Positions 44,001-56,126 are shown, numbered from the stretch's first letter. The stretch is 64,000 nucleotides of DNA from Rhyacophila brunnea (GCA_022495005.1 JAGYXB010001606.1:1-64000); one strand, 5' to 3'. Numbers and translations: made by a program. The notes: generated from the sequence alone by a model not told the origin.

Positions 44001-47000
44001 TATTAATTGCATATAATTTTAAAGGTACAATCAATAATTTCATGTACGTTAATAAACCTTGTCAACATTCAAAATCTCACGTTAAACATTCTTTGATTTA
44101 TAAATAATATAATAATGTTTATCCGCCGCATGCATGAAACTCCAAAACACTTTCAAGCTAAATAACCGATGTTCCGCTATTTACCTTAATCTGCTGTTTG
44201 TAATGTAAGCAATGTGACCTCATCATAAATATCACTGAATATTGGAAATGGCTGCCTGTTAGTCCTGTCACTATAATATTATACCTTATTTGCAATAATT
44301 ACGAGAGACCCTTGTTCATTTTGTAGACTCTGTAAAACATTTGCGAACTTTAAAAAACAGTTCCTATTCGTGCCGTTTACAAAACACGTACAATTTTGAT
44401 CCATAGTCTAGAATCTAGATAGGTAGGTAGTACAATGCTCCCGCATTTAGATATAAAACAAACAAGGCAAAAGTTTCAATTACACTAGTAATATTAAGAT
44501 TGTCATGGGTGATTGGTATAAATGAAAATATTATAAAGAGATCATTACATAATATGTAAATCCCTTTTCATGGACGTCAAGTAATTCAAGTCGGAATCGC
44601 ATACTTAATAGAAATGAAGTTAGCTATAGATAATATACGTGAAATTAGCTGTGGAAAGCAAACCTGTGTTGCCGTTCAATAACTCAATAAATATTTATTG
44701 GGAATACTTTGTCCGATATTCAATTCTTTTATAAAAACACTGTAAAGTAGTAAAAAAATATGTATGGTTTATATTAACAATTCATTTCTAATTATTCAAT
44801 TTATATTATGCAGTTCGGACACTAAATCCACACTTCTTGACAATTTCAATTTTTTAAATTATTATAAGGAAATAAATATTAAAAAAATGGTCATAATACT
44901 AACGTGTGAAGCGTTTGACTTCAAAAACTAACAAGGCTGCGACGTCACTAATATTTGTGTTCATGCATGCAAATTGGCATTATTTAGATTAAAGGTAATT
45001 TTATGTTGTATGCATACGGCGGTATGACTGCAATTTTCATGACCAGAATCATTCGTTCACCATTCATACATATTGCACGCACTACATTCCTTCAAAAACA
45101 GTGAGTGCTCGTCAGTATTGGAGCGTACAACACTCTAATACTCCAACACTCCGACCCGTCAGGTCAATATACTTTCATTGTTCATACAACGGGAGAGGAA
45201 AACAAAATAATATTCATTGATTTTGTATGTCAAAGAAATACCCATTTACTGCAACGACTTTGCTCACAAAACACTTTCACTTTATATAAATAAGCTTATC
45301 TTATATGCCTACGAGTTTCCAATGTAACTACGAATAATTATAATGTCATTATTTTTGTTCCAAGTTTGATCCTAAGAAGATCATATTAATATTAAGTGCC
45401 TCCACATGGTAGAGGTTGTATTAACATACCATAAATGGAAGTTAGCCACTTGCTCAACTTGCTAGGTCCATACTCTAGGTCTAAACATATATTGAAAAAC
45501 AACATGTAAATTTTTCCAGACCCGGGATTTTCTTATACCTCTAATATTTTCCCCCCCGTCTAGATTTGAATCATATTATTTCTTTATTGTCGTAGTCTTC
45601 CAAGTCCATAGAATGGACAATTTAGGGGTTGTACCTCTTGCATTTGATGTTTTATGACTTGTTCTGCTCTAGAAAGGACCATGTTTACTTTTATATTAAT
45701 TACAGACGAGTGTGAATCCATACAGCACAACATTGAGTTTGATGAATTCAGGTTTTTTTATCGTTTGCACTTATAATACATAGCAAAAATATAATATTAT
45801 CATAATCAGAGATGATCTTGTGTTGGATAAAGGCCTTCCTTCACCCATCTTTGTACCTACTTAGCATTCAATATCTTAATCCACGATCTTTGTTAGTAGA
45901 TATTTGGGTTTTTATCGTGCGCTTGTTATTTTTTTCTTCCTCTCAATGTTTCAGACTAACTGGACAGATCATTTAATAGTTTATATACTCAAAAATGTGC
46001 TCTTGAATATGTATGCGAATATGTACCTCCCAAAAGAAATATTTTGTCGAATTGTTGGGGCTACAGTAAAAAAAAATATGTCCGAAAAAGGTACTGGTTT
46101 GTTTGTAAATTGAGACTACTTTGTCAGACGAGATATTGGATTTTAATAAAAACAGGATGCCTTGGAATTTTTAAAAGTAGCCTTTCGTTCCTAGTTATAT
46201 CATTCATTGGTGATCCGTATTTCAATAATTTCCTATACTAAAAACGAAAATATCCAAATATTCCAACACACTATGTGGTTCCAGAGTTAGTCGTCAAGTA
46301 CTTGGTGCTTTCCAAACTTTTTAATACCACGCCCCTCAAAATTTGAAAAATTTAATCCACATTACAATCAATAATTTTTAACATTATAGGTTTCAAGGAT
46401 AAAACTGATGTTACAAATTGAAGGAGACAATAGTCTAAATTTTTTTGTGAAAATGATTCAGATATATTTTCCCTAACACATGTTAAACATTGTATCAAAC
46501 CACAAAATGAGTTTGAGACAAATACATCATTATCAAAAGTATACTCTATCGATGGGACTAAAGATGGGTATTATTGGTGTGTCTATTACGGTTTTTCTTT
46601 TAAAGCGATTAAAACAAATAAAATTTTATTTCTCCCAAATTATAATGCTTCGGATAACGTTAAAGCTTATTTACTGCAATTTCCAGAAAACAACAATATA
46701 GAAGATATGGAAGATGTTATAAAAACATATTTTCCGTCTCCAAAATATAAGAGACTGTATCAAAATAATTCTATCCTGATACATTCACATCCCTCGACTA
46801 CAACAGCTACTCAATATAAGTACATCGTTTTGTATAAACGAAACCTTTAATCCTGCAAGGAATTACCACATAATCCTAAAATGAACAATAGTGAGTGTAA
46901 TAAAACGTTTTTGTAATATGCAAAGATAAAGATGACCTAGACATTATATTGTATTATCTAGTACAAATGGTTGAATACTTATATCTCGCAATGATAGTAA

Positions 47001-50000
47001 ATAACGATGGCGTTATTTATATATTATTCATATAACTTGTGTCCGATAAACGTCATTTTTTAATTAACCATTAGTCATTTTCAAATATGTTACTAATATT
47101 CCAATATTTATGTTTTCAGTGTCATCGTACTATACGTGTAAAAAAGATTTCAATACTGGAGTGTATTGGGAATACAATAGCACATACAATACAAATCCTG
47201 TAAGTAAAATATGAAATATCATCTTATTACAAGGAAACTTTCTAAATGGAACAATAATTTTTAAAAATATTACATTATTATTAAAAGTGTAGCCATCATG
47301 ATTGAATAAATTGAACAATAAATTGTAAGTATCGTTTGTCAAGTATTTTATTAAAATTTGTTCCAAATTTTAAGCCAAACTGAACCAAACAAACCAGATT
47401 GGATGGTTGGATATGAACGGTTTGACTGAAATTTTGCGGGAACGCGATTTCTGACAACTGATTAGTATACCTAACATTAATTCAATAATTTACAACACAT
47501 TTATTGAAATGTCAACTTGTAATTAAATTCCAACCTGCTATAGCTCGTCGTTTACAAGGTCACAAATGTAATGATAATTCTTGTATTCATATATTTTAAA
47601 TGTATAAATGATAATGCTTCATGAGTTGATACCAATTCTGATTTATATATATTATGATTTTCATAATATGTAATACAATATGTCGATCAAAAGACAGATA
47701 CGAAATATTCGTACCTACGATAATAATAAATGAATATCGTTTTTAGGTGAGTGAAAAGTAGTTTAAAGCATTGAGTCACACCATTTATATGATTTCTGAC
47801 CACTATTAACTTGCGGGGACGCACACATAAACTTTAGATTTCAAACCATTTCCGGTTTACTTACTGCGCATGAGCATCACGTAAGAATCTAGTTGTAAAA
47901 CCGTCCGAAACATTTGCTCGAACATACTTAAATATGGTACGGAAATTTCTTTCAACCTCCAGGTATTATTAAAATTATTATTTTGCGGTCATATTATATC
48001 CAAGACAGTGGTTGTATTCCCTCTTTGGGGGTTTAGTTCAAAATAGCGAATGCCAAAAAACGAAAGCTGATATTCCAAAAATAAAATAAAAAAGATTTAG
48101 GTAGAGACCTATCTCCTTTAAATAGGTATACAATTTATTCCATTACGATGTCAAAATAATATCTGTAAGGCTGAGAAATATTATTTTTATGTTTGTAATG
48201 AATTAAGAATGATCTATTTGAGGCGATAGATAGGAGTAAGTGATGCGGATGATTGTCGACGGAGGCAGTGGTAAGTAGCATTTATTTACTGGTTAACAGT
48301 GATACAATCGACGGTGAGCTATGCTCAGACGAAAGAGATTGGACTCATCCAACAGAGGGAGCACACAAATGTCAGTGTAAACTCGTTTTGTGAACCAAAG
48401 TTATATAATAATAAAATTAGATACACTTTGCTACAAATGGGCCGTAATTGGACATAAAAACGCCCCACTGAGTATTTTTTTTATCAATACTTCAGCTTAC
48501 AACAAATTTATGATAAACGTATTTTCATTATAAAAAGTTTCCGCAGTAAAAACTTTATAAGAATTCAGGGTAAGAAAGAATAATGCAATTGGAAGTATTT
48601 TATTTTTAATAGCAATACAAAAACACAATATTTTGAAAAATTAAACACAAATGAGTTAATAACAAATGGGTTAATCTTGGGAAAATAATATGGTCTATTT
48701 TTACATATTGTTCATAATATATAAAATAAGATAGTATTAATGCTTAGATAAAACTGTTAAATACAAAACACAAATATGTTAAAAAATAATAACACAGTTA
48801 ATTATTACAAACCAAAAAAAAAAGTTGATTATATTATCTTTGTACACATGTGTATTTTGAAAATATTTTATGAAATAAAAATATAACATGGTTTGGTTTT
48901 TGACATATTGTTTATAAAATTACTTTCATTTTATTATATTCGTACAAAAAAAATAATTTATGCTTATAAAATTACAAAATTGCTACATATATTATACTTT
49001 ATTACATGCTTCATATAAAAACATTTTTTTGTTTGGTACCTATTCTTAAAAATAAATTCATTTCGGAAATGAAATATAAATCTATGTAAATAATGAATGT
49101 CAATAACTACCACTAACAGTTTTTACTTTGAAAAACACATCGCATATTTTGGGTTCAAAATAATATTAGAGTATGGCCCTGGATATTTTTCACTATAAAC
49201 AACCATTTTTGACGTTTGTTGTAAAAGTTGTTAATTGTTATTGTAAAAGATCTTTTACGAAAAACTATCAATATATAAATTAATAGTATGCATATATTGT
49301 TCCGAAATGCTGTTACTCCTTTGTATTCTTCCATTAATACACAACTTTTTATTTGAATAACCTAGAATAATACAACACTCATTTATCCGGCATCCGCCAT
49401 GTTTTTTTACGACACGATCGTGAAATTATCAGCTTCGAGTAATAACTGTCTTTTCTTCGTGTCGTATTTCTCCGTACGTATATGATGGCATATTCCCTCT
49501 CTTTATGGTCTTCAATCTCTTTGGCTTAGACCAAGTCGCGATCAAATAGTGAGTACTACTGAACTCTTAATATTGATAATACTGAATGACTACGATATAC
49601 TGAGATATTGCAACATTACACAACTGTTTTCAACGGGGAAGGTCTACAATAATATAAATTGTATGAATCCCATACGTCAGAAAACAGAATATGTACCTAT
49701 AAAGAATAAAAATGTTATTGTATATTTCTATTGAAATTTCTTTGTAAAAGTCCTAAAGAAAATGATATGTTGTAACAAATCCTGATTAAATATAATTTCT
49801 ATTAACTCACGTTTACGTGACTGTTCTTTGGTTAGACTGATAGTCCGAGAAGCATCCATTATGATATAATCATTAGTCAATTCAGTTCCTGCAAAAACAC
49901 AATATGCATAATCAATAGTAAACATAGATAAATATGTACAGGAACCACGACATTGTTGTATACCATCAAACTCATTATTATTATCTTCTGATTCAAAATA

Positions 50001-53000
50001 TGATACTTTTCTAGTTTTTTGTCTACTTTTCATTGTTCTTCTGGTCCGAGAAGTATTCCTAAAAACATTATAATTAGTCGACAATTCAGCTCCTGCAAAA
50101 ACACATGCATAATCATTAGTAAACACAGACATATACTGCAAACATCCTCTAAATAATATCACGTCAAATATCGATACATTGTGACTTGTGACTATTAAAA
50201 TCGTTTTCTACAAATGGAGGATGATAATAAATAGTGAAGCAAGTCCATACTGATTATTATTGAGTAAGCTAGGTGGATGGATTAAGTGTCGGTCTATAGT
50301 GTCAAGGGTCCCAGGTTTGAATCCTGGGTCTGGCAAGTTCACATATTGCTTTTCAATTTGTGCATGAGTCAGAGTATGGTCCTAATAGGTTGAGCAAGTA
50401 GCTGACATCCATTTCTCGTAAAAATAAAATCTGTTAATACAAACCTCCACTCTCTGGAGGCCCATATGATCATATTGGGATCGGACATGGTCAAAAGAAG
50501 AAAGAAGAAGAAGCTAGGTTCAAACATAAAATTTTAGGAAACAGTTTTTAGGTTTTGAAATTTTGTAGCCATATAGGTAGTGATAAACCACCACACTTCT
50601 GGTCTAGCTCAGTTTCGGTTTTTTTGAAGGTGGGTATCATTACTTGTTCTGTTGTAATTAGTAAACTGTCACTTTTATCTTTAGTATGGTTTTTCGTCTG
50701 GATTTTAGGATTTGGAGGTGAACAATTAACACACCGGAATTGTTTTGGACACGGCAAGGTATATTTAAGTTAATATTATATAATAGTTACGTTTTTCATA
50801 ATTTATTTTACGGAGGACGAAATGTATGCGTTTGCGATTTGGCTGTTAGCAGAGTTCTGCCCGCCATCTTGTGTTTCGTCTTCAACGAGAGCCGTTGTTG
50901 AAAAAAGGCGACGTTGCAATATCTTCAACGGTCATAATTTACGGCATTGCCGGCTCGGCTCCATTATCATTATTTTTATTTCCGAATCAGCGCTTTAAAT
51001 CGTTTACATTTATTTAGTTCTATGATATTTACTTTGTACGGCGCACTTACGCGTTATTACAAAGTAGTGTCCATACTGCGGAATTTTTTTATACATCTTA
51101 ATTTTACATATTTTACGATCTAGTTATGAAGTAACACTCTTTCTCTTTTCCTAGCATTATCTAACATTCCTCTCTCTCATTTACAATACAAGTTATTACA
51201 ATTTATTGGCGTTTTGTCTACACATTCTACTGACATGTTTTACTCATTTGTTTGTGTATGTTTAAGTGGCAAAAGCCCAATACCATTCGTCGTCTCGCAT
51301 ACCTTCTGATGTGTTTACCCTGGTCTTCCACGGAACATGTCCTCAGCCTCAAGAATATGGTTCGTGGGACTTATTCCTGAAAGGGAAGCGTCCCTCTGGG
51401 TGATCAAGGTTGCGGCTAGGTGCTGTTTTATTTGACTACAGGGCCGAGGGCGTGCTCAGGCTACTCTACACTCCCAAAAGGTACTCCAGGTATATGACCT
51501 TAAGTCCGAAGGCGTAACAGTTGGTACCTACTTTCCACATTTTTAATTTTTCCAAAAATTTTCTATCAATAACTAAATTTACTAAATTATATAATATTGT
51601 TGAAAGAGTGTTCTTATTTTTGCCTTTCAGATATCTTCTGAAAATGTTGAAAGTATCAATAACAGCTTTAATGCCATGCTTGAATCACCGATACTGCCCG
51701 AAATATTAAAAACTGCTGTGAATCAAATGAACATTCTGCTACTTCAAAAAACAGCACCTCCTCCGATGCTGGTCAAAACTTTTGACGAAATTCTGGACAA
51801 AGTTGAGATTCCGCAGGACAAAACGTACATCAAAATAGTGCAGTCAAACATTGCAGTAATATCCATTAGGAGAAATGGGTCATCTCCCATTGGGATAAAA
51901 GTAAAAAGGATTGGAGAAGAAGATATCAATGATGACATGATTCAACTGCTAACAGAAGGTCGGCATAAAATTTGTTTAAACAAGAAATCAAATAAGACTA
52001 ACCAATTGACCAGGTCACATTTCGAAATAGTATTTGAGAATTTAACGTGTTAAGATACAATAAAGTTTATTTTATATATTGTCAGTCAATATTATTGTGT
52101 ATTACAAAAACATCATGTAGAGCAGGGATGGCGAATTTTTTTACGCACACGTGCCAAAATTTCCGAAATATTATTTTTAGTCTGTCTGACATGCCGATCA
52201 GTTTTTCATGGGAAAAAATACTATTTAAGAATTCTATTAAAAATTGTAAAAATCACAATAATTGAGTTCTTGAGATTCTATTTTTCAGTGTATTTCTAGC
52301 CGAAGACATATATTTTGTTCTTTGAATATTTTTTTCCTTATTTAAAAAAAAATCTAAGATATCGTGGGAGCCTTTTAACCACGCTTCTTTCATATTTATA
52401 GGTATTTCCCATCACTGAAAGATATTCCATTTTCAGCGATTATGTTTGAGGTAAAATAGCAAGCAGCTGTTGTAATATTTGAATGACTGCCGATAAATTT
52501 TCTGAGGTTTGTCGATTAAATATTTGAATTTTGATTGCCCGATCAATAAAGTCTTTTTGTTCGACTCCTTGATTTTCGTACAATTAATGTCCCAGAATAC
52601 AAATTGAAACTGTTTATTTCCTTCTTTAATCATGCCATACTCCCTAATTTACCAATTTTAAAAGTCTCAGCTGTTTTTTGAAATAATACAAGTAAATATT
52701 TACTTGAAAAACATTTTAAAGACAATTTTTTTAAATTATTATATGAATGTATTTTATTTTCTATTCAAAATAAAACATTCGCTTACCATGCAAAATCATA
52801 TCGCGTGCCATAGGTTTGCCATCTACATTGTATTTATTACAATAATACTTTTATGTATGTATATATATAATTAATAATTTCCGGGGTCGAACCGGAACGC
52901 CATATTTTTTCGGTGAGATAGAGCTGCGTTCAACTCAAGATCTCTTTCTTATTCTATGATCACTAGTTAGAAAAAACCAAATAAAAGGGGGCCACCAAGT

Positions 53001-54842
53001 GGGATTCAAACGTCCTGGTAAGAGATTTCCCAACTGAACTTTCCGCCCACCTATGATGACTCATGCAGATATTCGCGTCATCAGAAGTATGGCAAAATGC
53101 CACTTAAATATTATTGATTAAATCGAGGCAATGATATTAACAACACAAATTGATTTAGTTGTGACATCTTTCTATTTATTATAAATAAGTGCGCTTATTA
53201 TTTTTTAATTCAATACGAATACACAGAAAATTTAAGAGTTAGTTTATGATTATTTGATAGACATAATATTTTAAAAACCTAACAAAACACCCACCAGAAA
53301 AAATCAAAGGGAAAAAAGAATTATCTTTGAGTGTATGTAGCAATAACGCACTGATGTGATTTCCAATCTCGTTGGTCCCATTTATCTTGCCAATCAAGAA
53401 TTACAATCAATCATCTTATACTCACTTTTACATTTTTTTAAATATACCTACTTATAAGTATAAATATTGTTTTCAATAATTTCGCCATTCATTATTTATT
53501 TTCATTTTCAGATGATGTTTTGAATCCAGATTTAGTTGACTCTAATGATGATATAGGAATTACGGTACCTAATAATGTATGTAAAGGTTCTAGCAGCCAG
53601 CTATCTTTTGGAGTGTATAAAGACGATGCAGCATTCCAAAAGAAAAATAATAGTAATTGGGAATTGAACAGTCGAGTGTTAAGCATATCACTTGGTAATA
53701 AAACTTGTTTCAAAGAGAAGGACTATGTCGAAATTCACTTCAGCCCTTTTGATAATCGGCCATCCAACAAGACGAAAACTTGTGCTATTTGGGACTTCGA
53801 CGAAGGCGATTGGACAACAAATGTCTGCTATCTAATACAAACAGAGAAAAATAGAAGCGCAGATATTTGCAGATGCTATCACCTGACTCACTTTGCACAG
53901 ATAATCAGATACGAGGAGACGGAAATTGATAAATACAACGATATAATCTTGTCTATCATAACATATATTGGCTGCACCCTTTCATTGATTGGCCTCATTA
54001 TAATCTGCCTGACAGGTGTGATCTCGCGCACATGGAGAGCAGAGTTTTCTAATAAAGTATGGCTTAATTTGTCAATATCTATAGGTTTGCTTAATATAGC
54101 ATTTTTAATTATTTCCATGATAGATTTTACGAAATTTCACGAATCAGTTTGCGTAAGCTCCGGAGTTATTTTACATTTTGCAGTATTATCCTCATTTTCT
54201 TGGATGTTTTTATCGGCGTACATGTCTTATACGAAGATTAAACGAGTCTTCGTAACAGATATATCACATAAACTTTTGAAAATCTCCATACTTGGATGGA
54301 TTGTCCCCGCATTACCGATTGTTATTTTATTAGCCACAGATTCGGATACGTATCTTTTATTTCACAAACAGGCAAAAAAACAAATGGATTTTTGTTACCC
54401 TAGTGGTCTGGGATATTGGCTGACAGTCTTCCTTCCCGTAGCATCCATTATTTTTGGAAATACAATACTGTACTGTATGATTATATATAATATTTTCAAA
54501 CGATCAAATATTAGAAGTCACGGAGATGACAAACAATTTTTCAGAAAAGTCTCCATGAGCTTTTTCATGTTTTTTCTTTACGGGTTGATTTGGATCTTTG
54601 GTTTGTTTTCTAATAATATTTATTGCACTTACATCTTCTGCTTCACAGCAACGGCGCAAGGGTTTATTTTGTCCGTGTTTTTTATAATTCTCAATAAAAA
54701 GACTCGAACAATATGGTTCAAATACTTAGGGGGCAAAGATAAGAAAATTCCGAAAAGTAGCAAACCATTGTTAACAAGCAGCCCAATATACGAAAACATC
54801 ACGATGATTAATTTGAAAAAATTTCCAAAAGAAGCTGATTAA
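37268..54842 (+). CDS. Gene C: adhesion GPCR paralogue with CTLD ectodomain; exon 3 broken
   Basis: Coding blocks are 37268-38047, 40433-40607, (46390-46889 damaged), 47120-47199, 51631-51958 and 53512-54842. The plan is the same as gene A. If exon 3 is spliced in, frame shifts and stops end the protein. If it is skipped, exon 2 (phase 1 out) joins exon 4 (phase 1 in), and the total from Met at 37292 is 2670 nt including the stop, that is 889 residues with signal peptide, two CTLDs, short Cys/Trp module, GAIN-like exon, GPS and 7TM. It could be a functional receptor without the Ig-like exon, or a recent pseudogene. Which is true cannot be told from DNA alone. Confidence 0.75.
38048..40432 (+). 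other. Gene C intron 1, no gene seen
   Basis: 2.4 kb AT-rich intron from GTTAGT to TATTTTTAG. No transposon ends or coding frames were recognised. Confidence 0.5.
40433..40607 (+). CDS. Gene C exon 2: end of CTLD2
   Basis: 175 nt, phase 0 in and phase 1 out (GCTG|GTAAGC). The peptide starts VPGLNWSDTNEMSSISLQGS and contains DIICEYP, the CTLD closing strand. It is open and clearly homologous to gene A exon 2. Confidence 0.85.
41317..41688. mobile_element. hAT-type MITE, 372 bp
   Basis: The left end cagcggttggcaaccc and right end (reverse complement) tagcgggcggcaacg are hAT-like terminal inverted repeats. Flanking 8-mers cactagag (41309-41316) and ccctaaag (41689-41696) agree at six of eight bases, a decayed 8-bp TSD. 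Internal gcgtgccataaaac also fits this MITE type. No coding sequence. Confidence 0.75.
42112..42173. repeat. Perfect 19-bp hairpin
   Basis: Arms atagctcagctatagagaa (42112-42130) and its exact inverse (42155-42173) surround a 24-bp loop. Each arm also contains the small palindrome atagctcagctat. It could be the core of a tiny foldback element or a structured RNA; no further evidence. Confidence 0.85.
42590..43700. repeat. GC-rich insertion with internal 32-bp direct repeat
   Basis: About 1.1 kb that is much richer in GC than its surroundings. agcctccga(c/t)(t/a)cgcgac, continuing ggactttgtgtc, occurs at 43081-43112 and 43210-43241, 129 bp apart. Similar flanking words (atgacatttctatata near 42525 and atgtcatttctatata near 43706) suggest an insertion between them. 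It may be an LTR or untranslated part of a retroelement, but no PBS, polypurine tract or coding frame could be proved. Confidence 0.4.
45362..45560 (-). mobile_element. tRNA-derived SINE, diverged copy
   Basis: On the minus strand it contains, in order, relics of the B box (CCGGGTCTGG end), ATGGACCTAGCAAGTTGAGC, CCTCTACCATGTGGAGG and GATCTTCTTAGGATC. It matches the SINE at 5258-5523 over most of its body but is older and lacks a clean 5' part. Confidence 0.75.
46390..46889 (+). pseudogene. Gene C exon 3: disabled counterpart of the Ig-like exon
   Basis: 500 nt against 507 in gene A, so out of frame overall. It has a TATAG acceptor and an intact GTGAGTG donor. A one-base insertion near the start (AAGGAT instead of AAGGA) brings in an early stop. 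The middle realigns as KPQNEFETNTSLSKVYSIDG, DGYYWC, then KTYFPSPKYKRLYQNNSILI. Near the end the codon matching Gln in RNLQSC is TAA. Splice signals survive although the coding is lost. Confidence 0.85.
46890..47119 (+). other. Gene C intron 3
   Basis: 230-bp intron from GTGAGTG to TTTTCAG. ctcgcaatgatagtaaataa (about 46985) is also present in copy B (about 23830, minus), which shows that B and C share introns. Confidence 0.7.
47120..47199 (+). CDS. Gene C exon 4: shortened Cys/Trp module
   Basis: 80 nt, phase 1 in, phase 0 out, donor CCT|GTAAGT. Peptide SSYYTCKKDFNTGVYWEYNS then TYNTNP. It is 15 codons shorter than in gene A and has one Cys only. It is open, and it can be joined in frame directly to exon 2. 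Confidence 0.8.
47200..49727 (+). other. Gene C intron 4, first part
   Basis: 47200-47900 is closely similar in inverted orientation to 23300-23780 in copy B (same intron). 48.0-49.7 kb is AT-rich and holds no supported gene or repeat. Confidence 0.6.
49728..50162 (-). repeat. Open frame of 144 codons with an internal duplication
   Basis: The minus frame contains the block CVFAGAELSTNY and, about 60 residues on, CVFAGTELTNDY. DNA shows the same: ttcctgcaaaaacacaatat at about 49885 and ctcctgcaaaaacacatgca at about 50090. A low-complexity SEDNNNEFD stretch lies between. No start context or splice partners are evident and no family is recognised. It may be an exapted or transposon-derived fragment inside gene C intron 4, on the opposite strand. 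Confidence 0.3.
50275..50510 (+). mobile_element. tRNA-derived SINE, copy 2
   Basis: Begins in the tRNA-like part (gtcggtctatagtgtcaagg), has B-box-like ggtttgaatcc, and ends in an aaagaagaaag tail. It is flanked by the 9-bp direct repeat aagctaggt (50266-50274 and 50511-50519), a clean target-site duplication. It lacks the first 20 or so bases of the family. Confidence 0.88.
50520..51630 (+). other. Gene C intron 4, last part
   Basis: Includes a GC-richer patch at 50870-50990 and another at 51270-51480 (cctcagcctcaagaatatgg) that look like decayed repeat insertions of unknown type. The small frames on both strands at 50548-50773 mirror each other and are not supported as genes. Confidence 0.45.
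51631..51958 (+). CDS. Gene C exon 5: GAIN-like segment
   Basis: 328 nt, phase 0 in and phase 1 out, matching gene A exon 5. The peptide begins ISSENVESINNSFNAMLESP, with KTYIKIVQSNIAVISI in the middle. The acceptor is TGCCTTTCAG. The donor has changed from GAAA|GTAAGC (gene A) to GAAG|GTCGGC, keeping GT but losing the +3/+4 consensus. Splicing at this GT gives the right phase for exon 6. Confidence 0.82.
51959..53511 (+). other. Gene C intron 5
   Basis: Starts with a weak GTCGGC donor and ends at CATTTTCAG. It contains a hAT-like MITE (52123-52825). cacccaccagaaaaaatc at about 53288 is the end motif of the MITE at 3430-3605. A possible tRNA-like relic lies at 52975-53050 (minus). Confidence 0.6.
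52123..52825. mobile_element. hAT-like non-autonomous element, ~700 bp
   Basis: The left end cagggatggcgaattt with nearby acgtgccaaaat, and the right end gcgtgccataggtttgccat, are the mirrored ends usual for hAT MITEs (CAGGGATGGCGAA...TTTGCCATC). The extreme right bases are altered and no 8-bp TSD can be confirmed. A 66-codon minus frame inside has no recognised motif. Confidence 0.6.
53512..54842 (+). CDS. Gene C exon 6: GPS, 7TM domain and C-terminal tail
   Basis: 1331 nt from CATTTTCAG to TAA. It reads on through the last GAIN strands (RVLSISLGNKTCF) to the GPS: CAIWDFDEGDW, then C, then ICRCYHLTHFAQI with the HL^T cleavage site. Seven hydrophobic segments follow (about TM1 IILSIITYIGCTLSLIG; TM3 with LHFAVLSSFSWMFLSAY; TM6 FFLYGLIWIFGLFS; TM7 FCFTATAQGFILSVFFI). 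The tail of roughly 55 residues is Lys/Ser-rich with a YENITMINL motif. It is intact. Confidence 0.93.
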
Positions 54843-56126
54843 AATGATTTTAAAATTATTATTACAATTAACGATTTATTACTTCATCATTCCTTTATTT
54901 TGGTATACCGCTCTTATTTAAATTATTTTACATACATAAATCAAACTATATTGAATCAATTCATCGATATTTATATAATACCTACTGGTAGAGCCAGCTA
55001 TAAATTTGAAATTTTGTAAATATTTTTATCTAATTTAAATTTAAAAAAATGTTTAACATTGTATTTTAAAATGATGAAAGGGGTTATTAAATAATATTAA
55101 TGAAATTTTCGATTGTATAAAATTAATTGAAAAAGATTAACATAGTTTTGTAATTTTTAATTGTTTGTGAAAAACTTAATTTTATTATTCATGATGCATT
55201 CATTATCTACTCAAATTTTGATTCTCATTCTTTCATAATGGACGACCAATGAAAGTTTTTTTTAATTCGGGTATTTATCATAATTTCATAAAAATGTTTA
55301 TCATGGAAATTATTTGATTATATAATATTTTTTTTGTCATTATTCGCAAAGATAATTTGAAAAAAAACCCATTTACAACTTAATTTAATATGGTTATTGC
55401 AAATTTCCTAAACTCTCATTAAAAGGTCCATCAGCTTCCTCGAATCCACTACAATTAGGTGTATGAGCAGGTTATTAACATTACTTTACAAACTTTAATT
55501 TATTCCTGTAAACGAGAAATGAAACTGCAACACTAACTTATAATAATAACACTGAAAATCAAAAACCTTACTATCATTAATAGAATAGTTTTGATTGGCC
55601 AAATAGAAGACCAGTCTACGATCTTGAAATTATTTCTTCTGATCTAACAATCAGTGACATATTAATATCATTCACTTAAAACCTAAATTAAACAAGATTT
55701 TAAGCATTTACATTAATTCTTACACACGTAATAATAAAGTAATCAAAAACAAAAAAAATATATGACCAGCTATAAAACGCGCAAAGCATACGAAAAAAAT
55801 GACACAATAAATAAAATGAATAGTCATTAGTTTCTTTAATTTTAATTTAATTTAAATGCTATGGCTAAATTTCAATTCTCCAATTATTTGTAATCTTTTA
55901 TATTTAGGCAACACCTACATCTTTTATTTTTAGTATACATATTGGGTCTGAATTTACATGTACATATTATATAATATAATATTAATTTAGAAAAATAATA
56001 AAATTGTGTTAAAAATACCTTTTATGTTACTTTTTAAAAACCTACATCCTTGTTAATGTATTATACTCTAATACTTCCTTAATATTCTTGAAAATGTTTA
56101 CATATAACAAAAATATTCTTTGGAAT
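54843..56126. other. 3' flank of gene C, no gene seen
   Basis: Presumed 3' UTR followed by AT-rich DNA. No clear AATAAA close to the stop; the poly(A) site is not determined. Confidence 0.5.

Larger units (their letters stand above)
40608..46389 (+). other. Gene C intron 2 (5.8 kb), transposon-rich
   Basis: Holds a hAT MITE (41317-41688), a perfect hairpin (42112-42173), GC-rich repeat DNA (42590-43700), a minus-strand SINE (45362-45560) and, at about 46300-46345, tgctttccaaactttttaat followed by ccacgcccctc, which looks like one end of a hAT element. The remaining 43.75-45.3 kb is AT-rich and unassigned. Confidence 0.6.

Noticed and set aside
50548..50773. Overlapping frames on both strands (about 70 codons each)
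   Set aside because: Mirror frames in a GC-richer patch, no recognised motif on either strand.
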